Shown here piece by piece: positions 1-8,060 of a stretch of 34,224 bases of DNA; position 1 is the stretch's first letter, and each line of letters opens with the position of its first letter. The stretch lies in assembly GCA_016178505.1 (NCBI GenBank), contig JACOTG010000162.1, positions 1-34,224 on the forward strand, written 5' to 3'. The notes under the pieces were generated by a model. It did not search any database. It had not been told where the DNA came from and saw only the letters and a list, made by a program, of their open reading frames with translations. A program made the position numbers and the translations under genes. This stretch comes from Planctomycetota bacterium. GTDB lineage: Bacteria; Planctomycetota; JACOTG01.

Positions 1-1272
1 CCCGGCCTCGATCGCGCCGAGGAGGTCGAACCCCTCCGGTGCTCTCGACGATCCGCGGCAGCGGCCTTCGCAAGCGGCGATCACGACGACGGGCTTGTGG
101 TAGAGGTCGACGGCCTTCGCGGCCACGATGCCGATGACGCCGGGGTGCCACTCTTCGTCCCAGAGAACCAGGATTGGAGCTTCGCGAAGCGCCGTACCCT
201 CCGTCGAATCGGCCTCGACGCGACGTCGCACGGTCGCGAGCAGTTTGCGCTCGACGTCCTGCCGTCGCTCATTCTCCGAATCCAGTTGCGCCGCTAGCGA
301 GCGCGCTTCGTCCGCCGTCTCGGCGGTCAGCAGACGAAACGCGACGTCCGCGCTTCCCATGCGGCCCGCGGCATTCAGTCGCGGCCCGAGGCGGAATCCG
401 ATGTCCGGCGATTGAAGGCGATAAGAGTCGAGGCCGACGATCTCGACGAGCGCTCGGATGCCCGGATTCGCGCAGCTCTCGAGCGCTCGAAGTCCGAACG
501 TGGCAAGCACTCGGTTCTCGCCGATGAGCGGGGCAACGTCGGCGATCGTCCCAAGGCCCACGAGTGCAAGCGCATCGAGGAGGAATCGGCGAAACGCCTC
601 CGATTGCTTTCGCGCCGGACTCAGTCGATTCGTCAGCGCGGATACGAGCTTGAACGCGACACCGACACCGGCGAGGTCGCGGAATGGATAGGTCGAGTCG
701 GGTCGCTTCGGATTGACGACCGCGAGTGCTCGCGGGAGTGCGCCCGTCGGCTCGTGGTGGTCCGTGATGATCACGTCGATTCCGCGCTCGCGCATGCGCT
801 CGACTTGCTCCACGCTGCCGATTCCCGTGTCGACCGAGACGAGCACGCCGCCCGAGCCGGGCAGGCGAGCGAGCGCCGCTTCGGTCAATCCGTAACCTTC
901 GTCGATGCGATGCGGGATGATCGTGAAGGGCGAAGCGTCGAGGAATCGGAAGAAGTGGTGGAGAAGCGCCGAGGAGGTCAGGCCATCCACGTCGTAGTCG
1001 CCGAAGATCACGATCGGCTCGCGGTCGCGCAGCGCGCGGCGGAGTCGTTCGACAGCCGCTTCCATGTCCGCCAAGAGGAACGGGTCGTGCAGTTGGGTGA
1101 GGTCGGGTCGCAAGAACGCGCGCGCTTCGTCCGGAGTACGCATTCCCCGGTTCACCAGCACTTGCCCGATCGATGGCGAAACTCCGAGGCTGGCCGCGAG
1201 GTGCGCACCGAGCTCGGGATCCTGGGGCCGCAGCACCCAACGCCGAACGCTTCGAGGCGTGGGCTCGCTCAT
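1..1272 (-). CDS. recJ: Single-stranded-DNA-specific exonuclease RecJ, C-terminal part outside the window
   Basis: RecJ degrades single-stranded DNA 5' to 3' in recombination and mismatch repair in the cytoplasm. The minus-strand frame is open from the ATG at 1272 to base 1, giving 424 residues of a family usually near 560-600, so the gene is cut by the window edge and not visibly broken. DHH-phosphoesterase motifs are in order: DYDVDG at residues 92-97, the aspartate of SVDTG near 148, DHH at 171-173, then GLGTIADVAPL, LGPRLNAAGR and WHPGVIGIVA further on. These supply the metal-binding aspartates and histidines. The start has GGAG ten bases upstream. The gene is divergent from selB. Identification is secure; only the missing C-terminus limits it. 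Confidence 0.95.
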   Translation of the reverse strand, partial: MSEPTPRSVRRWVLRPQDPELGAHLAASLGVSPSIGQVLVNRGMRTPDEARAFLRPDLTQLHDPFLLADMEAAVERLRRALRDREPIVIFGDYDVDGLTSSALLHHFFRFLDASPFTIIPHRIDEGYGLTEAALARLPGSGGVLVSVDTGIGSVEQVERMRERGIDVIITDHHEPTGALPRALAVVNPKRPDSTYPFRDLAGVGVAFKLVSALTNRLSPARKQSEAFRRFLLDALALVGLGTIADVAPLIGENRVLATFGLRALESCANPGIRALVEIVGLDSYRLQSPDIGFRLGPRLNAAGRMGSADVAFRLLTAETADEARSLAAQLDSENERRQDVERKLLATVRRRVEADSTEGTALREAPILVLWDEEWHPGVIGIVAAKAVDLYHKPVVVIAACEGRCRGSSRAPEGFDLLGAIEAG

Positions 1273-1576
1273 CGTCGTTCGTCTCCGTCTCACACGTTCG
1301 CCATTCGATGGTCCCGCCGGCGGCGGATAGTCGGACATTGTCGCACGTTCCACTCGAGTCGCGGTGCGCCATCAGCGATCCCGTCCGCACGGTGCGTTGG
1401 AATCGAACCGCTCCATTCGTGAAGGCCGGCAGTGACCTCGACGCGGTTCATATCAGCGGGGCCTCGTGAAGGTCAAGAAACGCGACCCGCTCGAGCCTTT
1501 CTCCTTGGGCGAGAGATGGTTTAATGGCGCGGTCGAACGTCGAATTGGAAGAGTCGAAGGAAAGCGAAGAGAAGCG
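1273..1576. other. Divergent intergenic region between recJ and selB
   Basis: About 300 bases separate the two divergent genes if selB starts at 1577. No RNA gene or convincing open frame is seen. A TTTAAT box at 1520-1525 could be a weak -10 for selB, but no good -35 lies 16-18 bases before it. I looked for tRNA-Sec because selB is adjacent and found only a chance T-loop-like string. Confidence 0.4.
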
Positions 1577-3544
1577 GTGCCAGCTCCAACGACAACGACC
1601 GTCGATTCCGCCGGCCTCGTGCACCTCGTCGTGGGCACGGCCGGGCACATCGACCACGGGAAGAGCGCGCTCGTCGAGCGTCTCACCGGATTTCACCCGG
1701 ATACGTTGCCGGAGGAACAGGAGCGAGGGCTCACCATCAACCTCGGCTACGCGACGTTCGTTCTCGCGGACGGTCGGCGCGTAGGGATGATCGACGTTCC
1801 GGGCCACGAACGATTCGTGAAGAACATGCTCGCCGGCGCGACGGCAATGCATCTCGTGATCCTCGTCGTGGCGGCGGACGACGGGGTCATGCCACAGACT
1901 CGCGAGCACCTCGCGATCCTTCAACTGCTGGGCATTCGACGCGGCGTCATCGCGCTCACGAAGATCGACATGGTCGAGCCCGAGATGGCCGAGCTGGCCG
2001 CGGAGGACGTCCGTGATCTCGTGAAAGGAACGTTTCTGGAACGAGCGCCGTTGTGTCCGGTCTCGTCGATCACCGGACAGGGGATCCCCGAATTGAAGGC
2101 GACGATCGAGCGCGAGCTCCTCGGACTCGAAACGACGGCCAGCGAGGGGCCGTTCCGAATGCCCATCCAGCGTGCGTTCTCGGCAAAGGGCTACGGGACG
2201 ATCGTGACCGGCGTGGCGATCACGGGCGCGGTCTCGATCGGCGATACCGTGGAGATCTTGCCCGCCGGCACGCGCTCGCGAGTTCGCGGCGTCGAGGCGT
2301 ACGGCCTCAAGCTGTCGCGTGCGGAATCGGGACATCGCGCGGCGCTCAACCTCGCCGACATCGATTACCACGCCGTGGGTCGCGGGCAAGTGGTCGTGCA
2401 GCCAGGGCACTTCGTGCCCGCGACGCTCGTCGAAGTGCGCTTGCGTTGTCTCGGTGATCACAAGCGCCCGCTGGAGAGCTACACCGACGTGCGCCTGCAC
2501 GTGGGCACGTCCGAGGCGCTGGGAACTCTCGTCGTGCTCGACCGAGACGACATTCCGCCCGGCGAGGAAGGGCTCGCGCAGCTCCGGCTCGAGGAGCCGG
2601 TCGTCGTGAGCCCGGGCGATCGCTTCGTCCTCCGCATGCCGTCGCCGATGGTGACGATCGGAGGCGGCATCGTGCTCGGCATCTCGCGATCGAAGCTGAA
2701 ACGGCTGAAACCGTGGGTGGTCGAGACGCTTCGCGGCAAAGAGGCGCACTTGCACGATCCGCGTGGATATCTCGAGCAGCTCGTTCTCGCCGCTGGACCG
2801 ATGCCCGTTCCCGTGCGCAGTCTCCCGGGGCAGATCAATCGTTCATTGGACGCCACGAACCGGCTCCTCTCGGAACTGGAGGGCGAGGGCAAGCTCGTTC
2901 GCGTCGGCCGCTCCGGCGATCTCGTCCACCGCCGATCGCTCGACGAGCTCGTCGATGCCGGTGCCGCCGCGCTCACCGAGCTCCACGCAAAGCACCCGCT
3001 GCGACTGTATCTCGATCGCTCGCTCCTCCGTGCGCTCCCGCGCTTCGAGGCGCTGGAGATGGAGGTTTTCCAAGCGGTGACCGACGCGCTCGTCGCCCGA
3101 GGAAAGGCAACGGCGGCCGCCGACGGACGACTTCGCGCGGCCGGCGCCGAAGTCCGCCTCAGCGACCGGCAGCGGAAGCTCGTGCAGGAGATCGCCGAGC
3201 GGTATCTCGAAAACCCTTACGCCACGCCGAGCGCAGTCGAGGTTCGCGGTCTCGTGAAGGGCGGCGCCGAGGAAGTAGATCGCGCGATCGAGCATCTCCT
3301 CGACGAAGGCACGTTGGTCCGCGTCGGCGGCGACGTCCTTTTCCATCGCGACGCCGTCGAGCGGGCACGCGAGTCGCTCCTGGCGTGGCTTCGCGAAAAG
3401 GGCGAGCTGCAGTCCGCCGACTTCAAGTCGGTTCTCGACTCGACCCGGAAGTACGTGATCCCGCTCCTCGAGTACTTCGACGAGCAGGGGCTCACGATCC
3501 GCGACGGCAACCGGAGGGTCTTGCGCGATGCGTCCTCGAAGTGA
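1577..3544 (+). CDS. selB: Selenocysteine-specific translation elongation factor SelB
   Basis: SelB is the GTPase that delivers Sec-tRNA-Sec to the ribosome at in-frame UGA codons by binding the SECIS hairpin of the mRNA. In the protein from GTG 1577 (655 residues), the P-loop GHIDHGKS lies at 23-30, DVPGH at 73-77 and TKID at 128-131. An EF-Tu-like domain II follows (GYGTIVTGV), then domain III and tandem winged helices. The last has the SelB-typical [14 protein letters not shown] and ends in RRVL. The start is uncertain: GTG 1466 is open but adds residues unlike SelB. GTG 1577 follows GA-rich sequence. GTG 1619 would match the E. coli length but has no ribosome site. Its presence implies selenoprotein synthesis, although no selA, selC or selenoprotein gene is in view. 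Confidence 0.93.
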   Translation: MPAPTTTTVDSAGLVHLVVGTAGHIDHGKSALVERLTGFHPDTLPEEQERGLTINLGYATFVLADGRRVGMIDVPGHERFVKNMLAGATAMHLVILVVAADDGVMPQTREHLAILQLLGIRRGVIALTKIDMVEPEMAELAAEDVRDLVKGTFLERAPLCPVSSITGQGIPELKATIERELLGLETTASEGPFRMPIQRAFSAKGYGTIVTGVAITGAVSIGDTVEILPAGTRSRVRGVEAYGLKLSRAESGHRAALNLADIDYHAVGRGQVVVQPGHFVPATLVEVRLRCLGDHKRPLESYTDVRLHVGTSEALGTLVVLDRDDIPPGEEGLAQLRLEEPVVVSPGDRFVLRMPSPMVTIGGGIVLGISRSKLKRLKPWVVETLRGKEAHLHDPRGYLEQLVLAAGPMPVPVRSLPGQINRSLDATNRLLSELEGEGKLVRVGRSGDLVHRRSLDELVDAGAAALTELHAKHPLRLYLDRSLLRALPRFEALEMEVFQAVTDALVARGKATAAADGRLRAAGAEVRLSDRQRKLVQEIAERYLENPYATPSAVEVRGLVKGGAEEVDRAIEHLLDEGTLVRVGGDVLFHRDAVERARESLLAWLREKGELQSADFKSVLDSTRKYVIPLLEYFDEQGLTIRDGNRRVLRDASSK

Positions 3545-4271
3545 ACGCTCGAGAGTCGCTCGGATCGTCGCCTCCGTCGCCATCGTCGTCGCCGCCGCAA
3601 CCGCCTGTTCGTCGCACTCGGTCGACGACGCCGCTCGCCAGTACGCAGTTGCGACGCGTCAGCTTCGCGACGACGTCGATCGCCTGCGAAAGAGCCTCGA
3701 GGCGATGAAGGCGAACTGGGACGTCGAGGAGGAGTCGGGCCAGGCACAGGTACACTGGGATCGTTTGCTCGCGTCGGTCAAGACCGAAGCGGAGGCCGAG
3801 CAATCGTTCGGTCGGGGCGAGCTGATCGAAGCCAAGGCGTTGGCGAGCATCCGCGACGAAACCTCGAAAGTTCTCTCGAGCGACGCGACGGTGCGTTCGA
3901 TCCTCCTTCGCGTCGAGCAGGTCCGAACCCAAACCCAAAGGGTCGAGCCGCGACTCCGCAGCGCGCGTGCTCACGTGGCTGCCGTGCGAGCGAAGTTCGA
4001 CTCGGCATCCGAACTCGGCGAGGAAGATCGTCAACTCCTGCAGGCGAAGGTCGACCTCGCGGGGCGACGACTCAACGAACTTCAGAGCCTGGCAGGCACC
4101 GGGCTCAAGTGGTTGATGTCTCCCATCGACGGACAGCGTGGTGCGACCGCCATCGAAACGGCTCTCAAGGACTTGTTCGCGCTCGAGGCGACGATGCGAG
4201 AGGTCGAAGAGGAAATCGATGCCAAGTCCGCCGCGATGACGTCCCAAGAGGATGGCGCGGCACCGAGGTGA
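3528..4271 (+). CDS. Putative coiled-coil lipoprotein, unknown function
   Basis: I do not recognise the family. The 247-residue product starts with basic residues and a hydrophobic stretch ending in a lipobox-like ATAC with cysteine at 27, so it is probably a lipid-anchored envelope protein. The -3 position is Ala, not Leu, which weakens the lipobox call. The rest is long, charged, heptad-like helix (for example residues 40-70 and 120-180) with no catalytic motif. The ATG lies inside the end of selB (17-base overlap) and has a strong GGAGGG at 3513-3518 with a 9-base spacer, so translation is probably coupled to selB. The function need not be linked to selenocysteine. It converges with the Wzz-like gene, leaving only nine bases between stops. 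Confidence 0.8.
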   Translation: MRPRSERSRVARIVASVAIVVAAATACSSHSVDDAARQYAVATRQLRDDVDRLRKSLEAMKANWDVEEESGQAQVHWDRLLASVKTEAEAEQSFGRGELIEAKALASIRDETSKVLSSDATVRSILLRVEQVRTQTQRVEPRLRSARAHVAAVRAKFDSASELGEEDRQLLQAKVDLAGRRLNELQSLAGTGLKWLMSPIDGQRGATAIETALKDLFALEATMREVEEEIDAKSAAMTSQEDGAAPR

Positions 4272-4280
4272 TCGACCCGG

Positions 4281-5288
4281 TCAGAATCGCGGCCGCCCGG
4301 TCCTCGTCGATTCGAAAAGCATGGCGCCGAGCGCGCCGAGGAGTCCGAACACCGAGCCCACGGCGGCTGCCAGGAGCGCCAGTCCGGACACGCGACGGCC
4401 GATTTCTTCGGCCTGCTCGCTGGGCCAGTCGCTGATCCGAAATGCGGGTGAGTCGTCAGCTGCGTGTCGATCCGCCTCGTTCAGCCGCGCTCGCTGGCTC
4501 TGGACCTCCTGATAGCTCGCCTGTTTGACGCGATGCTCGCGTTCGAGATCGCTCGCGTCGAGGATCTCCGGCGAGAGTGCCGTCGCCGTTCGAGCGATGT
4601 CCGGGTCATCACTTTCCGCGCCTTCACCGCTTCGACGCGTCGACGCTCGTGCAGCGGCGAGCTTGGCTTCGAGCGCGGTGAGCTCCCGCGCCAGCGTTTC
4701 CTCTCTCGCCGCGAGCCGCTTTTCCTGCCGCTCGCGAGCGCCGCGCTTTCGCTCGTTCACTTGATCGAGAAACTGTTCGCCGAGAGTTCGAAGGAACCGC
4801 GATCCGAAGTCGGGGTCCGCGGAGCGGACGCGAACATTGAACGAATAGCCGCCGTCCGCCGTCGTTCCGGCGAATGCGACGTCGACGTCGCGGCGCATCG
4901 ACTCGATGCGATCCGCCCAAACTTGATCGTCGTCGGGCTTCTCGGTCACCGAGGACAGCGCAGACTCGATGCGGTTGTAGGACTGGAGTTCGCGGGCGAT
5001 CGTCTGGAACTCGGCTCGCGAGCGGCTCACGGCCTCGTTGTCGACCTCGTGCTCCTGCTCGTTTCGATCGATCAGCTGCATCCGCTGGAGCGTCATTCGC
5101 GAGACGTAACGAGTGGGCGCACGCAGTCCGAGCCATACCGTTGCCGAAGTTCCGATCGAGAACGGGAGGACGAACAGCAGGATCGTGAGCGCACGACCGC
5201 GCTGACCACGCTTGGGGACGGGCTGCATCGATGGATCGGCGGCTGAACGCCCCCTTTGAGAAGTGGGATCGAAGACGACGCTGTACAT
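4281..5288 (-). CDS. Wzz/GumC-type polysaccharide chain-length determinant-like membrane protein
   Basis: Proteins of this class sit in the inner membrane and set the length of exported polysaccharide. The 335-residue form has a basic N-terminus, a first membrane segment at about 32-54 (start ALTILLFVLPFS), and a long periplasmic domain with heptad-rich helix (RQEKRLAAREETLARELTA). A second hydrophobic segment with LALLAAAVGSVFGLLGALGA lies near the C-terminus. Short basic ends and two terminal membrane helices are the Wzz layout, but the usual proline-rich motif before the second helix is reduced to one proline. There is no cytoplasmic kinase domain. Starts at 5315, 5288 or 5228 are possible; none has a strong ribosome site. 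A good promoter at 5390-5417 points into it. No other polysaccharide gene is nearby. Confidence 0.72.
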   Translation of the reverse strand: MYSVVFDPTSQRGRSAADPSMQPVPKRGQRGRALTILLFVLPFSIGTSATVWLGLRAPTRYVSRMTLQRMQLIDRNEQEHEVDNEAVSRSRAEFQTIARELQSYNRIESALSSVTEKPDDDQVWADRIESMRRDVDVAFAGTTADGGYSFNVRVRSADPDFGSRFLRTLGEQFLDQVNERKRGARERQEKRLAAREETLARELTALEAKLAAARASTRRSGEGAESDDPDIARTATALSPEILDASDLEREHRVKQASYQEVQSQRARLNEADRHAADDSPAFRISDWPSEQAEEIGRRVSGLALLAAAVGSVFGLLGALGAMLFESTRTGRPRF

Positions 5289-5389
5289 CCGCGAGCTCGC
5301 CGGAGCGCCCCGCATCCACGGGGTCCAAACTGCTGTGCCGCGCCGGCACGCGCGGCCGAGCATCCGCCTTCTCCTGGGTTCGGACCCAC

Positions 5390-5417
5390 ATTCTATGGGG
5401 CGTCGGTGGGGAGTCAA
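5390..5417 (-). promoter_or_regulatory. Sigma-70-type promoter for the Wzz-like gene
   Basis: Reading on the minus strand, TTGACT (5417-5412) and TAGAAT (5395-5390) are separated by 16 bases. That is five of six matches to each consensus box. Transcription would start near 5383, about 95 bases before the chosen start codon. The TGA stop of the preceding ChaN-domain gene (5416-5414) lies inside the -35 box. Confidence 0.7.
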
Positions 5418-7060
5418 CCTTCGCCGCGCTCCGCAAGATCGCAAAGACGCCGATAGACGCCGAATGCCAGCTCCGTCGACGAACACGATGCGAAATAGAG
5501 CGCTCGAGCCTCTTGGCGACGGACCCGCTCCGATACGATCGCCTGGTAGATCCTCTCGCCAAGGTCTTGGCCGATCGCCGTCGCTGCTTCCCGGAGGCGT
5601 TCTCGCCGCGATCCGAACGGCGCCGAGCGCGGGGAGGGAACGACTCCTTTGCGGCGGTGAGCCGCGACGACACGCTCGTGCTCGGCGACGGTGCACGCAA
5701 CCCGCCAGCTTTCGCGCTCGCTAGGCGGCGCGTCGGGAGCGAGCGGGACACGCGCGATCGCTCGATAGTGGCGGATGTCGCGAGCGACGCGCTTTGGGTT
5801 CACGATCTTGGAGCCGAGGAATCCGAGCGTCTGCCTCACGATGCGGAAGTAGAACTCTCCGCGTACGTCGCGCGGACCGTCGTCGTCCCCCGAGCAACGC
5901 GCGTGCACGAGCTGCGACACCGCTTCGGCCGTGTGATTGACCGACGGCGTCGCGAGGTAGAGAACGTTGCCCTTCGGGATGTAGGAGCTTCGAGCGGCGA
6001 GGAGCTCGCGCTCGAGTCGACTCAGGTCTCGCGCCGCGAAGCCGTGTCGATCTCGCAGGACGTCGAAGAAGTCGAGCTCCGTTCCGTCGTAGACGGTGAA
6101 GTCGTCGAGCCCGTCGCGCGGGATGCCGAGGAAGTCGGCAAGGATTCCCAGCATGCGCCGCACGTGGGCCTCGCCATCGATGCGCGGTTCGTCGTCGCGG
6201 AAGTCCAGGGTCGCCGGCGGCGCGATTCCGATCGAGCGCTCGGTCCAATCGAGATAGGACTGGTACACGACGAGCGGCGTGGAATTGATCAGGCAGAAAA
6301 CGTCTCGATCCAGCTCGACCGCGCGGACGTCCTCGGCCATTCCGCGCTCGGCGAGCCGCCAGTAGATCGATTCGTTGTTCTGGTGAACGATCACGCGCCG
6401 CGCTCGCAGCCGCAGGCGCGCGAGCTCCTCGTCGACCGCCTGCGGCAGGTGTGCGCTGGCGACGTGCAGGTCCCCGCACAGAACGACGAGCGTCGCATCG
6501 GGCGTTTCGGCGCGAATGGAGGCGATCCGCCGCGCGCCGAACGCGTCGCGGCGACGAAGCGAGCCGGGGCCACCGCGGCGTTCGTCGTCGAAGCCGATCA
6601 CCGGGATGCGATGCGCCATCGCGAAGTAGAAGAGGTTCTTGTAGTGGTTCCAGTCGAATCCCCACGATCGTTCGTAGCGGATTCGCCGCAGGAACTCTTC
6701 CTCGAAGATGCGTAGCTCGAGGAAGGCATCCAACGCGCCCTGATCCTGCGCACGGATCATCTCGAGGAGGAGCGTCGGTCGCCGGCCGCTTCGAAGCACT
6801 TCCTTCATCATCTGGATCGCCGTGAGCTGGGAGAGCTTGAGCGTGTGGAAGTCACCGACGTAGATGATGCCCGCCTTGTCGACGCGCCGTGCGATGTCGT
6901 CGCGAGACACGGCGCGGCGGATCCGACGAAAGTCTCGCTGGTACTCGCGCGCGTATCGCACGAAGCTCGGAGTCTGCCGCCCCTGGCGCGAGGCGATTTC
7001 GCGCTTCAACGCGCGTACGCAGCGGCGCTGGATGCGAATGAGGGCGACACGGCTGCTCAT
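5414..7060 (-). CDS. ChaN-domain protein with long C-terminal extension
   Basis: ChaN proteins are haem-binding, usually outer-membrane lipoproteins linked to iron uptake. The 548-residue product carries the ChaN signature early: GDFHTLKLSQ with the His at residue 72, followed by LLLEM and QGALDAFL, then FAMAHRIPVIGFD and LVVLCGDLHVASAHLP. Unlike E. coli ChaN it has no signal peptide or lipobox; the N-terminus is strongly basic (MSSRVALIRIQRR), suggesting a cytoplasmic protein. Some 250 residues after the ChaN domain match nothing I know. ATG 7060 is preferred over an upstream start because TGGAAA lies about nine bases before it. It follows purQ after about 217 bases, so co-transcription with the purine genes is unclear. 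Confidence 0.75.
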   Translation of the reverse strand: MSSRVALIRIQRRCVRALKREIASRQGRQTPSFVRYAREYQRDFRRIRRAVSRDDIARRVDKAGIIYVGDFHTLKLSQLTAIQMMKEVLRSGRRPTLLLEMIRAQDQGALDAFLELRIFEEEFLRRIRYERSWGFDWNHYKNLFYFAMAHRIPVIGFDDERRGGPGSLRRRDAFGARRIASIRAETPDATLVVLCGDLHVASAHLPQAVDEELARLRLRARRVIVHQNNESIYWRLAERGMAEDVRAVELDRDVFCLINSTPLVVYQSYLDWTERSIGIAPPATLDFRDDEPRIDGEAHVRRMLGILADFLGIPRDGLDDFTVYDGTELDFFDVLRDRHGFAARDLSRLERELLAARSSYIPKGNVLYLATPSVNHTAEAVSQLVHARCSGDDDGPRDVRGEFYFRIVRQTLGFLGSKIVNPKRVARDIRHYRAIARVPLAPDAPPSERESWRVACTVAEHERVVAAHRRKGVVPSPRSAPFGSRRERLREAATAIGQDLGERIYQAIVSERVRRQEARALYFASCSSTELAFGVYRRLCDLAERGEG

Positions 7061-7143
7061 CGGGTTGTTTCCAGACTTCGGGACACGAACGATCCGGGCT
7101 CGGAGGTCGACGCAGTCACGCAATTACCGTATCGGGCGTTCGA

Positions 7144-7187
7144 CCGTTCCGAGTTGAACCGAACGGCGTCATCGTCCATTGATGACG
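7144..7187. repeat. Two adjacent short hairpins after purQ
   Basis: CCGTTC (7144-7149) can pair with GAACGG (7161-7166), and directly next to it CGTCATC (7167-7173) pairs with GATGACG (7181-7187) across a 7-base loop. They lie between the end of purQ and the start of the ChaN-domain gene. No T-run follows on the minus strand, so a terminator role is only possible. The rest of 7061-7277 holds no gene that I can see. Confidence 0.3.
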
Positions 7188-7277
7188 GGATCCCATCGAG
7201 CGGAATCGAGAGCGGGCGGATGAGCGGGAGGACGTTCGATCACTGGTGCCGGACGATCCCACGGGGCGCCGTTCGCT

Positions 7278-8060
7278 TCAGATCAGGTGCTTCCGCGCGT
7301 ACTCGACGGCATTCCGAAACACGACGAGCCCGTCGCCGTCGGCGTTCGGATCGCCGATTCGAGTCCAGTGCGGATGCTGCAATCGCGAAACGTGACGCTC
7401 GGGGTGCGGCATGAGGCCGAGGACGCGGCCCGTCGGATCGCACACTCCCGCGATCCCTCGTTGGGAGCCGTTCGGATTGTCCGGATACGCGGCCTCGCTC
7501 CCCGCATTGCTCACGTAGCGCAGCACGACCTGCCCCGACGCTTCGAGCGCTCGAAGCGCCTCGGCGTCTTGCGCCACGAATCGACCCTCTCCGTGCGCCA
7601 CTGGAACGTACATTCGCGTGCCCTCGGCGACGAACGGCGAGAGGCCGGACACCGCTTGAAGGTGGATCCACCGATCCTCGAATCGCGTCGACTCGTTTGC
7701 GGTCAGCGTGACCTTGCCCGTGAACTCGGGACCCGGCAGGAACCCCGCCTTCACGAGAGCTTGGAATCCGTTGCAGATTCCGAGCACGAGGCGTCCGGCA
7801 TCCACGAATCGAGTGAGCTCGGCATGAAGCGTCACTCGAAGCCGATTTGCCAGCACGGTGCCGGCGCCGAGGTCGTCGCCGTACGTGAATCCTCCCGGGA
7901 TCACGAGGACGTGGAAACGGTCGAGCGACACTCGGCCTTCGACGAGGCGATTCACGTGAACACGCTCGACGTTTGCGGACGCTCGCGCGAACGCGTGAAC
8001 GGCTTCAGCGTCGCAGTTCGTTCCGGCCGCCCGGAGCACGAGGACGTTGACTCGGGTCAT
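7278..8060 (-). CDS. purQ: Phosphoribosylformylglycinamidine synthase, glutaminase subunit PurQ
   Basis: PurQ releases ammonia from glutamine for PurL in the fourth step of purine synthesis (FGAR to FGAM). The 260-residue class I glutamine amidotransferase has the nucleophile Cys96 in GICNGFQ, the oxyanion region VIPGGFTYGDD at 53-63, and His219 and Glu221 in PHPERH. This completes the triad. The PurQ-specific signature NPNGSQRGIAGV is present at 196-206. The ATG at 8060-8058 overlaps the TGA of purL (8059-8057) as ATGA, so the two subunits are translationally coupled and likely made in equal amounts. Confidence 0.97.
   Translation of the reverse strand: MTRVNVLVLRAAGTNCDAEAVHAFARASANVERVHVNRLVEGRVSLDRFHVLVIPGGFTYGDDLGAGTVLANRLRVTLHAELTRFVDAGRLVLGICNGFQALVKAGFLPGPEFTGKVTLTANESTRFEDRWIHLQAVSGLSPFVAEGTRMYVPVAHGEGRFVAQDAEALRALEASGQVVLRYVSNAGSEAAYPDNPNGSQRGIAGVCDPTGRVLGLMPHPERHVSRLQHPHWTRIGDPNADGDGLVVFRNAVEYARKHLI

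Noticed and set aside
1399..1409. Complement of a T-loop consensus (GGTTCGATTCC on the minus strand), next to selB, suggesting tRNA-Sec
   Set aside because: The flanking bases do not form a five-pair T stem, and no acceptor, D or anticodon arm with TCA fits around it.
1466..1576. N-terminal extension of SelB from GTG 1466
   Set aside because: The extra 37 residues do not resemble SelB, and the GTPase domain begins normally after the later start codons.
5231..6715. 494-codon open frame on the plus strand opposite the ChaN-domain gene
   Set aside because: Composition is that of an antisense shadow, and the minus strand encodes recognisable ChaN motifs.
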